Shown here: one piece after another, positions 46,941-57,206 of the stretch | Layout of the letters: each line of letters starts with the position of its first letter | Position numbering within the stretch: the first letter of the stretch is position 1 | Assembly: GCA_965219665.1 (NCBI GenBank) | Contig: CBDCOD010000021.1 | Span: forward strand, 1 to 64,000 | Length of the DNA: 64,000 bases | Direction of reading: 5' to 3' | Source: CBDCOD01 sp965219665 | Lineage (GTDB): Bacteria > Pseudomonadota > Gammaproteobacteria > CAKMZV01 | Translations under genes and position numbers: made by a program | The notes under the pieces: generated by a model | Told to the model about the DNA's origin: nothing | Seen by the model: the letters and a program-made list of their open reading frames with translations, nothing else | Databases searched by the model: none

Positions 46941-47582
46941 TTATGGTGCGTTATGAGAGGGGGTAGCGACTTGGTTGCGGATATAGAGCGGTTTAACCTG
47001 CATGCTGTCAGTGGTCCATTGATTGTGGCGCTTGGCTAATCTACACATAGCCTGCACGCATAAAGCGTGATCTGCATCAAAAGCACTTCCTATGGTGCTG
47101 TATTCCCCTATATTAAGCGCCTCTATTTGTTGATAAATATATGCTGGCTCTGCTACACCTGGTTCAATGATTGCATGGTGCGTGTTGCTATCCCATAGGG
47201 CATAGTACCACTGCCCCATACGCGCATCCTGAGCGGTTAGCACCCAGCGCGGTATTGACTCCTGAGGTGGCGTAAGCGCTTGTTCATATAAAATTTCCAG
47301 ACTACATAAGGTCTGTGCAGGCAACTTTCTATGTAGCATAATGCCTTGTGCAATCACGACTGCGCTGCGCGCGCCAATAAAGCTACCAGGACCTATGTCA
47401 ACCGCTAAGGCGGTTATGTCTTCTTTTGTTATGCCTGCCTCTTGCAGGGCTACATCCAAACACTGAAAAAAGCAGGCAGAATGATTAGTAGCGCCTGTCA
47501 TCACCTGCTCTGATACAACGTGATTATCAGAACACAAGCCTACTTTAGCGATAGTACTACTCAAAGAAATACACAATAACAT
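46941..47582 (-). CDS. tsaB: tRNA t6A37 synthesis protein TsaB
   Basis: A 213-residue ASKHA-fold protein of the t6A modification complex, the scaffold that binds TsaD and TsaE. The ATG at 47582 gives MLLCISLSSTIAKVGL, the family start, 5 bp after the rsmB stop; the earlier start at 47612 lies inside rsmB. Family marks are HSACFFQCLDVAL and ITALAVDIGPGSFIGARSAV. Its partner TsaD is encoded at 58797. The ends of murE and tsaB converge across 79 bp. Confidence 0.92.
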   Translation of the reverse strand: MLLCISLSSTIAKVGLCSDNHVVSEQVMTGATNHSACFFQCLDVALQEAGITKEDITALAVDIGPGSFIGARSAVVIAQGIMLHRKLPAQTLCSLEILYEQALTPPQESIPRWVLTAQDARMGQWYYALWDSNTHHAIIEPGVAEPAYIYQQIEALNIGEYSTIGSAFDADHALCVQAMCRLAKRHNQWTTDSMQVKPLYIRNQVATPSHNAP

Positions 47583-47587
47583 CTTGC

Positions 47588-48871
47588 TTACGCTTCTTTT
47601 CCCAAGAGGCAATAATAAAAGCCCTCCAATTCTGCCTTATTCGGTAACACTTGCCAGCCCACATCACAGGCGAAGCCAAAGGGCAAATCAATCGGGATGG
47701 GTTGAGCAGCATGCTTCGCAATAAAAGCGCGCATCTGTCCACTGTTCTCTGCCTTCAAAGTAGAGCATGTAGCATATAACAGCCTTCCCCCCACTTGCAA
47801 ATGCTGCCAAGCGGTTTCTAATAGTTCCTGTTGCAGTGCCACCATCTGGCGCACCTGCTCCCCTGTGCGAGACCACTTTATGTCAGGGTGACGACGAATA
47901 GCACCAACGGCTGAACACGGCGCATCTAATAAGATAGCCTGATATTGTCTATCGCCCCATGTTTTGGCACTGCGCGCATCGCCTACTTGCACTACCAGCT
48001 GCATAGACTGCTGCGCTAAACGCCGCTGCAAATAATCTGCCTTATACGGGTTAATTTCTATAGCAGAAGCCTCCACATCTAAAAACTGCTGTTTTATTTG
48101 GAGCAGTTTATTACCAGGGGCAGCACAGACATCTATAACCGTTTCATGGGCAGTGGGCTGTAATATATGTACGGCTGCTTGTGCCGCTAACCCCTGCACC
48201 ATACAGCTTCCCTGCTCCCAATTGGGCAACTGATGCTGAGATACTGCGGCATCTACTAAAACAATGCTATTAGGTATCGATCCTGCCTGTGCGGCAATGC
48301 CTTTTTGTTGGAGCTGTTCTATGTATGCTGCACAGCTTTGACGTAATGGGTTATTGCACAAAATCATCATAGCAGGCGTATTATTTGCTGCTATAACCGC
48401 ATTAGCCCTTGCTGCACCCCAGTCTTTTTTTAGACGCTTTATTAGCCACGATGGATGCTCTTGTAAGATACCGGCTTGCTGCTGCAAAAGATCATCAAAC
48501 TTCGCTTGCTCTCGCTGATAGCGTCTTAATATGCCATTCACCAACCGCGCAGAGAATTTAAAGTGTAGGTGCTTACATAGCTCAACCGCTGTATGCACTG
48601 CGGCATGGTCCGCAACTCGCAAAAAGCGCAGTTGGTATAAGCCAATCAATAAAATCAACTGGACGCGATGCTCTTTAATAGCTGCTTGGCGCAGTTGTTG
48701 CAGTTGCCATTGCAAACTGCTCTTATAGCGTAGCACGCCATATACAATGGTGCTTAATAATTTTTGATTTTCAAGGCTCAACCCCTCTTTCTCCTGCACA
48801 AGGACGCTTTCTAATTTTTCCCCTGAAAAAACACGTTCTAAAACCCGCAGCGCGGCTTTACGCGTCAACAT
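47588..48871 (-). CDS. rsmB: 16S rRNA m5C967 methyltransferase RsmB
   Basis: A 427-residue two-domain enzyme. The N-terminal NusB-like RNA-binding domain covers about 1-130 (RKAALRVLERVFSGEKLESVL). The SAM methyltransferase domain follows with VIDVCAAPGNKLLQI (about 243), LLDAPCSAVGAIRRHPDIKW (about 313-332) and LLYATCSTLKAENSGQM (about 362). The two catalytic Cys residues are in the last two motifs. It is in the def-fmt-rsmB operon, overlapping fmt by 14 bp. Confidence 0.95.
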   Translation of the reverse strand: MLTRKAALRVLERVFSGEKLESVLVQEKEGLSLENQKLLSTIVYGVLRYKSSLQWQLQQLRQAAIKEHRVQLILLIGLYQLRFLRVADHAAVHTAVELCKHLHFKFSARLVNGILRRYQREQAKFDDLLQQQAGILQEHPSWLIKRLKKDWGAARANAVIAANNTPAMMILCNNPLRQSCAAYIEQLQQKGIAAQAGSIPNSIVLVDAAVSQHQLPNWEQGSCMVQGLAAQAAVHILQPTAHETVIDVCAAPGNKLLQIKQQFLDVEASAIEINPYKADYLQRRLAQQSMQLVVQVGDARSAKTWGDRQYQAILLDAPCSAVGAIRRHPDIKWSRTGEQVRQMVALQQELLETAWQHLQVGGRLLYATCSTLKAENSGQMRAFIAKHAAQPIPIDLPFGFACDVGWQVLPNKAELEGFYYCLLGKEA

Positions 48872-49772
48872 AAGCTGGTAAGGTGTGTGCCATGCCGTTT
48901 ATAAAATCTTTAATCGGAACCATACGCTTACCTGGTGCTTGAATACTGGTTATGGACAGCCCTTCCTGCGCACACCCAATAACGAGTGCCTCTTTCATAA
49001 CCTGAATTTTCCCTGCCTGTAGCGCTGGTATGCTGGCAACGTGCACCGACCCCACCTTATAACGCGCACCCTGCGCTATAAACCAACATCCAGGTGCGGC
49101 TGAAAAGGCACGAATACGCCGCTCTAAAGTCACAGCATCCGTGGTATAAAAATCAAGAAAGGCTTGTTTTGTCGTAATCTTGGCAGCATAATTCACTCCA
49201 TCTTTTGACTGCTCAACAGGAACAATTACTGCTAAGTTATGCAACACCTCAACCAAAGCCTTAGATCCTAATTCCGCCAGCCGATCATGCAGTGAGCACG
49301 CGGTCTCATCTGGCACCAAAGGGGTGGCTTCCTCAGCATAAACCGCACCCGTGTCTAAGTGCTCATCCATACGCATAATACTGACACCGCTTTGTGCATC
49401 CCCAGCTTCTATGGCACGCTGAATAGGCGCTGCGCCGCGCCAACGTGGCAAAAGCGAGGCATGGACGTTAATACACACCACATTATCAACCAGTATTTTA
49501 GGCAGAATCAGCCCGTAGGCAACCACTACCATCGCATCTGCTTTTAAGTCTATCAGTTCCTTGCAAACTGCTTCGTCTAAGTGCGGTACTTGGCGCACGG
49601 GTATATTGTGAGCAAGCGCTGCTTGCTTAACAGGCGGTTGGTGCAACTTGCGCCCGCGCCCTGCTTTCTTATCTGCTTGGCACAAAACAGTCACTATTTC
49701 AAAATCAGCATCAATCAACGCCTGCAAGCAAACTACTGCAAAATCAGGCGTTCCTGCAAAAATAACTCTCAT
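48858..49772 (-). CDS. fmt: methionyl-tRNA formyltransferase Fmt
   Basis: A protein of 304 residues that formylates initiator Met-tRNA. The start at 49772 gives MRVIFAGTPDFAVVCL and overlaps the def stop as ATGA; the upstream ATG at 49787 is less likely. Hallmarks are INVHASLLPRWRGAAPIQRA (about 106-125), with the catalytic HxSLLP, and the MDEHLDTGAVYA region with the catalytic Asp. The C-terminal domain (about 205-300) binds tRNA. Slightly shorter than E. coli Fmt (315). Confidence 0.95.
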   Translation of the reverse strand: MRVIFAGTPDFAVVCLQALIDADFEIVTVLCQADKKAGRGRKLHQPPVKQAALAHNIPVRQVPHLDEAVCKELIDLKADAMVVVAYGLILPKILVDNVVCINVHASLLPRWRGAAPIQRAIEAGDAQSGVSIMRMDEHLDTGAVYAEEATPLVPDETACSLHDRLAELGSKALVEVLHNLAVIVPVEQSKDGVNYAAKITTKQAFLDFYTTDAVTLERRIRAFSAAPGCWFIAQGARYKVGSVHVASIPALQAGKIQVMKEALVIGCAQEGLSITSIQAPGKRMVPIKDFINGMAHTLPAYVDA

Positions 49773-50269
49773 CCCTGCTCGCTCCAATATTTTTGCATTT
49801 TGCGACGTATCCGCTGATATTTAAGACGCGATAATTGGTCAATAAAGAGTATGCCATTTAAGTGATCAATTTCGTGCTGAACACACACGGCGCCTAAATC
49901 AGAAAATTCCCGCTCAAAAGACTCACCATCTAAACCAATAGCACGCACTAATATATGCTGTTTGCGCTCCGTCTGTTCATGAATAGTTGGTATAGACAGG
50001 CACCCTTCCTCCCACGTAATCGTTTCATGAGACTCTACTATTTCTGGATTGAAAAAATACTGAGGATCATTGCAATCCTTACTCACATCCATCACAAAAA
50101 GACGCTGTGCTAGTCCAACCTGAATCGCAGCCAAACCAACCCCTTCATACTCATACATCATCTCAAGCATTTGTTCAGCCTGTTGAACTAACGCCCCATC
50201 AACATTCGTTATAGGCAGGCTGCACCGCCGTAACACTTCCTCATTCTTTGGGAATAACTGTAAATTCAT
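49769..50269 (-). CDS. def: peptide deformylase Def
   Basis: A 166-residue metal enzyme that removes the formyl group from new proteins. Motif 1 is GVGLAAIQVGL (about 45), motif 2 EEGCLSIP (about 88) with the metal Cys, and motif 3 VQHEIDHLNG (about 132) with the two metal His residues and catalytic Glu. The length matches E. coli Def (169). It is coupled to fmt, whose start overlaps its stop. Confidence 0.95.
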   Translation of the reverse strand: MNLQLFPKNEEVLRRCSLPITNVDGALVQQAEQMLEMMYEYEGVGLAAIQVGLAQRLFVMDVSKDCNDPQYFFNPEIVESHETITWEEGCLSIPTIHEQTERKQHILVRAIGLDGESFEREFSDLGAVCVQHEIDHLNGILFIDQLSRLKYQRIRRKMQKYWSEQG

Positions 50270-50272
50270 TAT

Positions 50273-50941
50273 TCAAAATATCTCACGCTGACGTTTGCGC
50301 TGCTCCTGCAACGTGCCACTAATCCAACCTGTCATTAAGGCCAATACACCGACTAAAATAAGCAAACCAATCCAGTTACGTTGTTGGCTACGATACTCCA
50401 CCTCATCGCTCTCACGCAGCAAGCTATTTTCTATCAATAAAAACTCATTATCTTCTAGTAACTTGCTGTTTTCTGCTGCAACTGCAAGTGGATTTTTTGC
50501 AATGCGCTCTAATTCTTTTATGTTGTACAGCTGCACATAGTTATCTTTCTTGTACTGTTCCAACTCTCCGGTTAGCTGCTTCCTCTGTTTACGCAAATAC
50601 TCCAACTCCTTGGATAATACATTCATCTGTTGCTTATGCTTATCAAATGACTGCTGCAAAGTATTTAAACGTATTTGAGAGTTAGGCTTAACAACCAGTA
50701 AACTGCTTCTAATATAACCAACTTGCTTATTCACACGCACCTTACTCCAGCCCGTCTGTTTATTCTCTAATATACGTACCCTATCTAACTGGCCTACTTG
50801 GGCAATAACCTTGCTTTCTTTAGACGGTTTACTATATAGTGACGCACTCACTTTATCGCTCAAATAATACAGCGTTTGCGCCCAACTCATAGGCGCAAAC
50901 CATAGGGTGAACAGCCATAGCAATCCCGCAATTCTAAACAT
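50273..50941 (-). CDS. SH3-domain membrane protein (TIGR04211/YgiM-like)
   Basis: A 222-residue exported protein with a signal peptide (about 1-21, ending MSWA), a bacterial SH3 domain (about 25-90: VSASLYSKPSKESKVIAQVG, WSKVRVNKQVGYIRSSLLV), a coiled coil (about 95-185), and a C-terminal membrane helix (WIGLLILVGVLALMTGWISG). This is the layout of the TIGR04211 family, thought to be linked to the cell wall. It overlaps the valS stop as TAATG and lies 3 bp before def, so it is inside an operon with both. Confidence 0.88.
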   Translation of the reverse strand: MFRIAGLLWLFTLWFAPMSWAQTLYYLSDKVSASLYSKPSKESKVIAQVGQLDRVRILENKQTGWSKVRVNKQVGYIRSSLLVVKPNSQIRLNTLQQSFDKHKQQMNVLSKELEYLRKQRKQLTGELEQYKKDNYVQLYNIKELERIAKNPLAVAAENSKLLEDNEFLLIENSLLRESDEVEYRSQQRNWIGLLILVGVLALMTGWISGTLQEQRKRQREIF

Positions 50942-53685
50942 TAGGCCATTAAATCAAGTAACTGCTTACGCAAGTGATTTTTTTGCTCTAAACATACTAC
51001 ATGCTTAGAGCGTACCTGCTCAACTACTGCCTCAGGTGCCTTTTTTGTAAAAGCAGGATTATTGAGTTTATGGGTTAACTGATCCAATTGTTTTTCAATC
51101 TGTGCTAACTCTTTTTGCAACCGCTTTTGTTCTGACTCAACATCAATCAGCCCTGCTATAGGAATCACCAACTTCCCTGCACCACATAGCATGCTAACCG
51201 CTTTATCCGTAAACGTTTCACACAGCTCAATACGCTCTAATTTGGCACCTACTAACAATAACTGCTTATACGATGATAGCCATTGCTGCTCTATAACACT
51301 TGCTTGACTGATATAAACGGTTATTTTTTTGCTGGGCGCAATATTCATCTGTGCGCGAATACTGCGCACCCCGCCAATTACAGACTGTATCCAGTCCATC
51401 TGAGGATAATCCTCTACTACAGCAACAGCAGGATACGGGCGACGCATAATGCTTTCTTCGGGTAAAGACAGCAAAAGTTTTACATGCTGCCAAATAGACT
51501 CCGTAATAAAGGGAATAATTGGATGTGCCAAGCAGCAGACCTTTTCTAGAATACATAACATCTGGTAGCGCGTTTTTGCTGCCTGCCTATCTTGCTGCAA
51601 CAGAACTTTAGACAGTTCTAAATACCAGTCACAAAAGTCATGCCAAACAAAATCATATATAGCATTAGCTGCCAAATCTAACCGATAGGTTGCAAATGCC
51701 TGCTCCACCTGCTCCACTGTCTGTACAAGGCGTACATCGATCCATTGATCAACCACATGATCTGAAGGAGTGCTATCCAATGCCTGCTCCTCTGTATTCA
51801 TCAGCACAAACCGTGCACCGTTCCACAATTTATTGCAAAAATTCCGATAACCCGTACATCGCGACAAATCAAAACGAATATCGCGACCTGTTGAAGCCAT
51901 CGCTGCAAAAGTAAAGCGCAGCGCATCACAGCCAAAGGCGGGAATACCATCTGGATAATCCTTACGGGTATCCTTTTCTATACGCTTTGCATGCTGTGGC
52001 TGCATAAGCCCACCAGTACGCTTTGTTACCAAATTTTCTAAGCCAATGCCATCGATCAAATCTATGGGATCTAACACATTACCCTTTGACTTAGACATTT
52101 TGTCGCCGTTTTTATCACGCACTAATCCGTGAACATATACTTCTTTAAAGGGCACTTGGCCTGTAAACTTAAGCCCGAACATAATCATGCGTGCAACCCA
52201 AAAGAAGATAATATCAAAGCCTGTTACTAAAATAGAGGTGGGATAGAAGCGTTCCAGTTCTTCTGTTTCTTTGGGCCAGCCTAACGTTGAAAATGGCCAT
52301 AGAGCAGATGAAAACCAGGTGTCCAACACATCCTCATCTTGGCGCAAACCTCCTTTATAGCCAGCTTGCGCTGCCTGTTTTTTGGCACTGTTTTCATCCT
52401 CAGCAACAAATATTTCACCATTATCGCCATACCAGGCAGGTATGCGGTGTCCCCACCAAAGCTGTCGAGAGATGCACCAGTCCTGTATATTGCGCATCCA
52501 ATCAAAGTAGGTATTTTCCCAGTTCTTGGGAACAAAACGCACTTCGCCTTCTTCCACCACTTCTATGGCGCGTTTTGCCAAAGCCTGCGCATCTACAAAC
52601 CACTGATCAGTCAAATATGGCTCAATAACGCTCCCTGAGCGATCCCCTTTAGGCAACACATAATTATGCGCTTCCATCCGCAGCAATAACCCTGCTGCCT
52701 CTAAATCTGCCACGATTTTCTCGCGCGCAGCAAAGCGCTCCAAACCCTGATAAGCGGGTGGCGCATTTTCATTCATATGCGCATCAGGTGTAAACAAATT
52801 GATAAGCGGTAAATTTTTGTCGGCGTGCCGCTGTGTGACGGCAAAGTCATTAAAGTCATGTGCGCCCGTTATTTTCACGCATCCTGAGCCAAAAGAGGGG
52901 TCCACATATTCATCGGTAATAATAGGAATCTGCCTTTCGGTCATCGGCACCCAAACCCTGCGCCCGACTAAGTGGCTATAGCGCTCATCCTCTGGATGCA
53001 CTGCAATCGCCCCATCCGCTAAAATGGTCTCTGGGCGTGTTGTACCAATATCCACGCCATTGCCTTCATCATCCACAAATGGATAACGCACATAATGCAT
53101 AAAGCCAGTGGCTTCCTCATTCACCACTTCCAGGTCAGACACAGCCGTTTGCAGCACTGGATCCCAATTCACTAAACGCTTGCCGCGATAAATCAATCCC
53201 TCTTCATACAAGCGCACAAACACAGTGCGCACCGACTCCGATAGGTCCTCATCTAATGTAAAGCGCTCACGCTGCCAGTCCAAAGAAGATCCCATGCGTC
53301 TTAACTGTTGGGTAATTTGCCCGCCTGATTGCGCTTTCCAATCCCAAACTGCATCAACAAAAGCGGCTCGACCCATGCCGGTGCGTTGCTTTCCTTTAGC
53401 TGCTAATTGACGCTCCACCACCATCTGCGTTGCAATACCAGCATGATCAGTGCCAGGCTGCCATAAAACATTCTTGCCTTTCATACGCTGGTAACGCACC
53501 AACGCATCCATAATCGTATCTTGAAAAGCATGCCCCATATGTAAGTTCCCTGTTACATTAGGCGGCGGAATCATAATACAAAAATTTTCAGCATCAGGGT
53601 CATTACCAGCAGTAAAGTGCTGACCTTTTTCCCAAAAATCGTACCATTTTTTCTCAATGGCTGCTGGATCGTAGTTTTTTTTCAT
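50941..53685 (-). CDS. valS: valyl-tRNA synthetase ValS
   Basis: A 914-residue class I synthetase that charges tRNA-Val. The HIGH-type motif is NLHMGHAFQDTIMDAL (about 46), the editing (CP1) domain contains TTRPETILADGAIAVHPED (about 216-234), and KMSKSKGNVLDP (about 533) is the second signature. The anticodon-binding domain and a C-terminal coiled coil (LQKELAQIEKQLDQL) close the protein, the latter specific to ValS. Complete; slightly shorter than E. coli (951). It heads the valS-SH3-def-fmt-rsmB-tsaB operon. Confidence 0.96.
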   Translation of the reverse strand: MKKNYDPAAIEKKWYDFWEKGQHFTAGNDPDAENFCIMIPPPNVTGNLHMGHAFQDTIMDALVRYQRMKGKNVLWQPGTDHAGIATQMVVERQLAAKGKQRTGMGRAAFVDAVWDWKAQSGGQITQQLRRMGSSLDWQRERFTLDEDLSESVRTVFVRLYEEGLIYRGKRLVNWDPVLQTAVSDLEVVNEEATGFMHYVRYPFVDDEGNGVDIGTTRPETILADGAIAVHPEDERYSHLVGRRVWVPMTERQIPIITDEYVDPSFGSGCVKITGAHDFNDFAVTQRHADKNLPLINLFTPDAHMNENAPPAYQGLERFAAREKIVADLEAAGLLLRMEAHNYVLPKGDRSGSVIEPYLTDQWFVDAQALAKRAIEVVEEGEVRFVPKNWENTYFDWMRNIQDWCISRQLWWGHRIPAWYGDNGEIFVAEDENSAKKQAAQAGYKGGLRQDEDVLDTWFSSALWPFSTLGWPKETEELERFYPTSILVTGFDIIFFWVARMIMFGLKFTGQVPFKEVYVHGLVRDKNGDKMSKSKGNVLDPIDLIDGIGLENLVTKRTGGLMQPQHAKRIEKDTRKDYPDGIPAFGCDALRFTFAAMASTGRDIRFDLSRCTGYRNFCNKLWNGARFVLMNTEEQALDSTPSDHVVDQWIDVRLVQTVEQVEQAFATYRLDLAANAIYDFVWHDFCDWYLELSKVLLQQDRQAAKTRYQMLCILEKVCCLAHPIIPFITESIWQHVKLLLSLPEESIMRRPYPAVAVVEDYPQMDWIQSVIGGVRSIRAQMNIAPSKKITVYISQASVIEQQWLSSYKQLLLVGAKLERIELCETFTDKAVSMLCGAGKLVIPIAGLIDVESEQKRLQKELAQIEKQLDQLTHKLNNPAFTKKAPEAVVEQVRSKHVVCLEQKNHLRKQLLDLMA

Positions 53686-53895
53686 TTGTCCTTTTTATAA
53701 ATTTTATATATCCTCACAGCGTGTTTTGCTGCAAGTGCACAATTATATGATGCTTAATACTAAAATACGAGATAGCGTACCAAAAAAGCTACTGCTAATT
53801 ATTTTATTTTGCTACAACTACTTTCTCAAAGGCAGGCACACGCCCAACCCAATATGAAAAGCCGTTATATATGCTTTGCTCTATGACTTAGTTCG

Positions 53896-56337
53896 TTATA
53901 ATTTTGCAAAATCATCAACCGCCATAGCGCGCTGCACAGCCTGATGGGCATCTAACCACTGCTTCTTATCCGCTTTATTTAAAATATCAGCAGTCACTAA
54001 TTCACCTAACCATTCTTCAAAATGCAAATGATCGGGTTTCTTATGTCCATGTTGTGCCATTTTCTTTTGCCAGTCTGCACATACTTGTTGCTGATCAAAG
54101 CCACGTATCAAAATGCTGATTGCATCATCATGCTGCCCAATATAGATATCAGTATGTAGTTCCAATCCTAATCGACTGGGCGTTAACCCTTGCTTTGCAA
54201 TCTCAAACCACTGCTTGAGGGCTACTGGTGCATAACGCTTACCTAAAGGGAAGCTCAATAGTTTTATAGCAATACGCAAAGGGCGTGCTACGGGCAAGTT
54301 ATTCACCACACTTATCAAGGCATCTTCTGCTTGGCAAAAATGGGTTTGACACGTGTTAAGCACTAATGCTTTATGCTGAGCTGGGTAGCCATCCTGATTC
54401 CACTTGCGCATAGTGACAGAGGCAATCACCAAATGCATCCAAGCATCGGCAAAACGTGCTGATAGCCCTTCACGACGCTTCAGATCACCACCCAACAGCA
54501 TCAACCCTACATCCGCAAGCCACCCTAATTGTGCGCTTAAATGATTCAACTGTTGCCAAGGGCGTTTAATCACCGTTGGTGCATCACAAGACAGCAGCGC
54601 GCCTTTACTAATAGAGCCGCTTATACTTTTTGCTAATAAGCGGATATGGTATTGAACATGCTTCTGCAAGAGCCCATCAAAGCATTCTTCCCCTGATGCA
54701 TGGTTCTCATCATTCAGCGCTTCTAATTCTTCTATAAGATAGGGATGACAGCGCATAGCACCTTGCCCAAAAACCATCATAGAGCGCGTTAAAATGTTTG
54801 CACCCTCCACAGTAATACTAATCGGAACGCTACGATAGAGTGCCTCTAAATAGTTACTATCTCCCGCCATGATGGCGCGCCCACCATGCACATCCATAGC
54901 GTGATTCACACTGGTGCGCAAAGCATTCGTGCTCGCATACTTAATCATCGCTGCTAAAACTGCTGGTTTTTGTCCATCGTCTAAGGCATCGGTTGCCATT
55001 TCTGAAAACGCCTTATTCGCATACGCATTCACCGCCATTTGTGCCAAAGGTTCTTGAATCCCCTCAAAATATCCAATGGGCACCTTAAACTGTACCCGCG
55101 CACCACAATAAGCAGAGGAAGTGTAATAGCACAACTGAGTCCCTGCAACCGACAACGCTGGCAAGGAAATACAACGCCCAACCCCAAGGCTTTCAATCAG
55201 CATGCGCCAACCTTGTCCAATGTACTGCTCTTCACCGATTAATGCATTCATAGGAATCCATACCGACTCCCCACGCGTTGGTCCATTCATAAATGGTGTC
55301 CACAACGGATTATGGCGGCTACCGATGTGAACCCCTTTTGCATTGGTTGAAATCAATGCACAAGTAATGCCCAATTCATTCTTACCTGCTAAAGGGTGCT
55401 CTGGATAATATTTTTCTAATAATCCATCTGCATCAAAGGCTTTAAACGCCAGCCCTAACAAAGTCGCCACGGGTGCCAGCGTAATGTAGCGTTTATTCCA
55501 GTCTAAGCGCACCCCTAATACCATTTGACCATCTACCTCACGCTCTTCAAGCATTCCGCGGTCTTCTATCGAACCTGCATCAGACCCAGCAACAGAGGAA
55601 GTCAGTGCAAAACAAGGAATCTCTTCCCCGCTGGCTAGACGTGGCAGATATTGCTTTTTCTGTGCTTCTGTACCGTAATGCAATAACAATTCACCAGGGC
55701 CTAAAGAATTAGGCACCATCACTGTTACCCCTAAAGCGCTATTGCGTGATGCTAACTTCGCAATCACACGCGCATGTGCTGTGGCAGAAAACCCTAACCC
55801 CCCATACTCAGGTGGAATAATCATGCCGAAAAAACGCTTCTCTTTAATAAAATGCCATGCTTTCTTACTTAAATCCGCTCGCTTCTGAATGGCATGTCCT
55901 TCACACATGGCACATAATTGCTCGACTTCTTCTTCCAAAAAGCGCTGTTCAGCCTCACTGAGCTGATACGTAGGAATCTGATTCAAACGCTCCCAGTTTG
56001 CTTCCCCCGTAAAGATGGATTTTTCCCAGCCCACCGTGCCTGCATTAATCGCTATTTGTTCCGTGGCACTAATCGGAGGCAAGGTCTTTTTTAAGGATTT
56101 AAACAGTCTGCTACTAACCCATGGCTGGCGAACCTGACTAAAAAGAAACAGAGCCGAGACGCTGGCGCTAAGAATAATACCAGCCCCAGTCCATATAAAA
56201 TCAAGCCAATCTAATAGGCCAAATAGAAAAAACACCCCTGCAAGGGCAACCAACACCAATAAAGGATTTGTTTTGGTGCGCGCGATCCCTAAAAATGCAG
56301 CTAAAAATAATGCAACAAACAGAATCAAGTTTAACAT
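53896..56337 (-). CDS. fadE: acyl-CoA dehydrogenase FadE
   Basis: An 813-residue enzyme for the first step of fatty-acid beta-oxidation. Two hydrophobic segments at the N-terminus (about 2-65) anchor it to the membrane, as in E. coli FadE (814 residues). The flavoprotein core (about 100-520) shows FFGMIIPPEYGGLGFSATAH (about 173-192), FALTSSVAGSDAGSIED (about 252) and the MDVHGGRAIMAGDSN region. A long C-terminal extension is typical of this type. There is no neighbouring fatty-acid gene. The gap to valS (about 210 bp) shows no feature. Confidence 0.95.
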   Translation of the reverse strand: MLNLILFVALFLAAFLGIARTKTNPLLVLVALAGVFFLFGLLDWLDFIWTGAGIILSASVSALFLFSQVRQPWVSSRLFKSLKKTLPPISATEQIAINAGTVGWEKSIFTGEANWERLNQIPTYQLSEAEQRFLEEEVEQLCAMCEGHAIQKRADLSKKAWHFIKEKRFFGMIIPPEYGGLGFSATAHARVIAKLASRNSALGVTVMVPNSLGPGELLLHYGTEAQKKQYLPRLASGEEIPCFALTSSVAGSDAGSIEDRGMLEEREVDGQMVLGVRLDWNKRYITLAPVATLLGLAFKAFDADGLLEKYYPEHPLAGKNELGITCALISTNAKGVHIGSRHNPLWTPFMNGPTRGESVWIPMNALIGEEQYIGQGWRMLIESLGVGRCISLPALSVAGTQLCYYTSSAYCGARVQFKVPIGYFEGIQEPLAQMAVNAYANKAFSEMATDALDDGQKPAVLAAMIKYASTNALRTSVNHAMDVHGGRAIMAGDSNYLEALYRSVPISITVEGANILTRSMMVFGQGAMRCHPYLIEELEALNDENHASGEECFDGLLQKHVQYHIRLLAKSISGSISKGALLSCDAPTVIKRPWQQLNHLSAQLGWLADVGLMLLGGDLKRREGLSARFADAWMHLVIASVTMRKWNQDGYPAQHKALVLNTCQTHFCQAEDALISVVNNLPVARPLRIAIKLLSFPLGKRYAPVALKQWFEIAKQGLTPSRLGLELHTDIYIGQHDDAISILIRGFDQQQVCADWQKKMAQHGHKKPDHLHFEEWLGELVTADILNKADKKQWLDAHQAVQRAMAVDDFAKL

Positions 56338-56537
56338 CGAAATACCTCTTATTAAATAGAGCAGTTAGTCATAGTCTTCTTGGAAAAGGCTCATGCTACT
56401 GTAATAGAATTAGATTATACGCACTCCCCTACTAAAGATTGTTTTTTTTGCTGGTTATGCGCATTTATGCGAGCAGTTATCTACATGCCACTACAATTAT
56501 TACCTAAAAACGAACCCGCATTAGCCACGGAGGCATC

Positions 56538-57119
56538 ATGCTTCAGAACGACAACCCAACTCCCACCACCGATATAAACATCTGTACCTACACAACCAAC
56601 AGGCTACTGATCATTGAATGGCACGCCATTTCACCTATGCAGTGGCATAGGGAGCCGTTAGAACATGTTGTTATGCAAATCCTTAGCCCTGCCGTAACGC
56701 AAGAACTGCCGCCATCGTGGCAAGGCAAGTACTCTAAAGAGCGGGCACAAGCTTGGATTAAGGAGCGCGATGCTGAAGGAAGCACGCTCCTTGTGATTGA
56801 GCAATCAACCAAGCGCCCCATTGGATTGGTCATTTTGCATAGAGAACCCAATAGAAAAACGTATCGTCTGGGCTACTTACTCAAAGAATCTGCTTGGGGC
56901 AAAGGCTTTGCCAGTGAGCTCATTCAAGGCCTCGTTGACTGGTGCGGCCGTAACCATATTACCAGCATCATGGGCGGCGTTACCAACGATAATATTGCCT
57001 CCAAGCGTGTATTAGAAAAAAGCGGGTTTGTTTGTGCCCCAACCAATTACAATACTGGATTCATGTGCACATTACAGATTCCACATAACCCGCAGTTGGA
57101 TGCCAATACTGCACCATAA
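56538..57119 (+). CDS. GNAT-family N-acetyltransferase (RimJ/RimL-like)
   Basis: A 193-residue acetyltransferase. The fold is visible from TNRLLIIEWHA, through LVIEQSTKRPIGLVILHREP (about 84-103), to the acetyl-CoA loop LKESAWGKGFASELIQGL (about 115-132) and GGVTNDNIASKRVLEKSGFV (about 147-166), which are RimJ/RimL-type marks. The substrate, protein or small molecule, is unknown. The ATG follows a GGAGGCATC site. It is divergent from fadE and converges with aroB. Confidence 0.87.
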   Translation: MLQNDNPTPTTDINICTYTTNRLLIIEWHAISPMQWHREPLEHVVMQILSPAVTQELPPSWQGKYSKERAQAWIKERDAEGSTLLVIEQSTKRPIGLVILHREPNRKTYRLGYLLKESAWGKGFASELIQGLVDWCGRNHITSIMGGVTNDNIASKRVLEKSGFVCAPTNYNTGFMCTLQIPHNPQLDANTAP

Positions 57120-57206
57120 AGGGGCAACGCCCGTGCAAGTTGCTTGCATGGGCATTGCAACAAGCATGCAACAGCCATCCATGCTAAAAAAGCGGTTGAA
57201 TATGCC

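Noticed and set aside
56538..57119. Minus-strand 87-residue frame at 56588-56851 as a gene
   Set aside because: It is the reverse-strand shadow of the acetyltransferase gene with no ribosome site or family match.
57120..57206. Inverted TTGCTTGCATG/CATGCAA words as a terminator
   Set aside because: The pairing is imperfect and lacks a T run; support is too weak to annotate.
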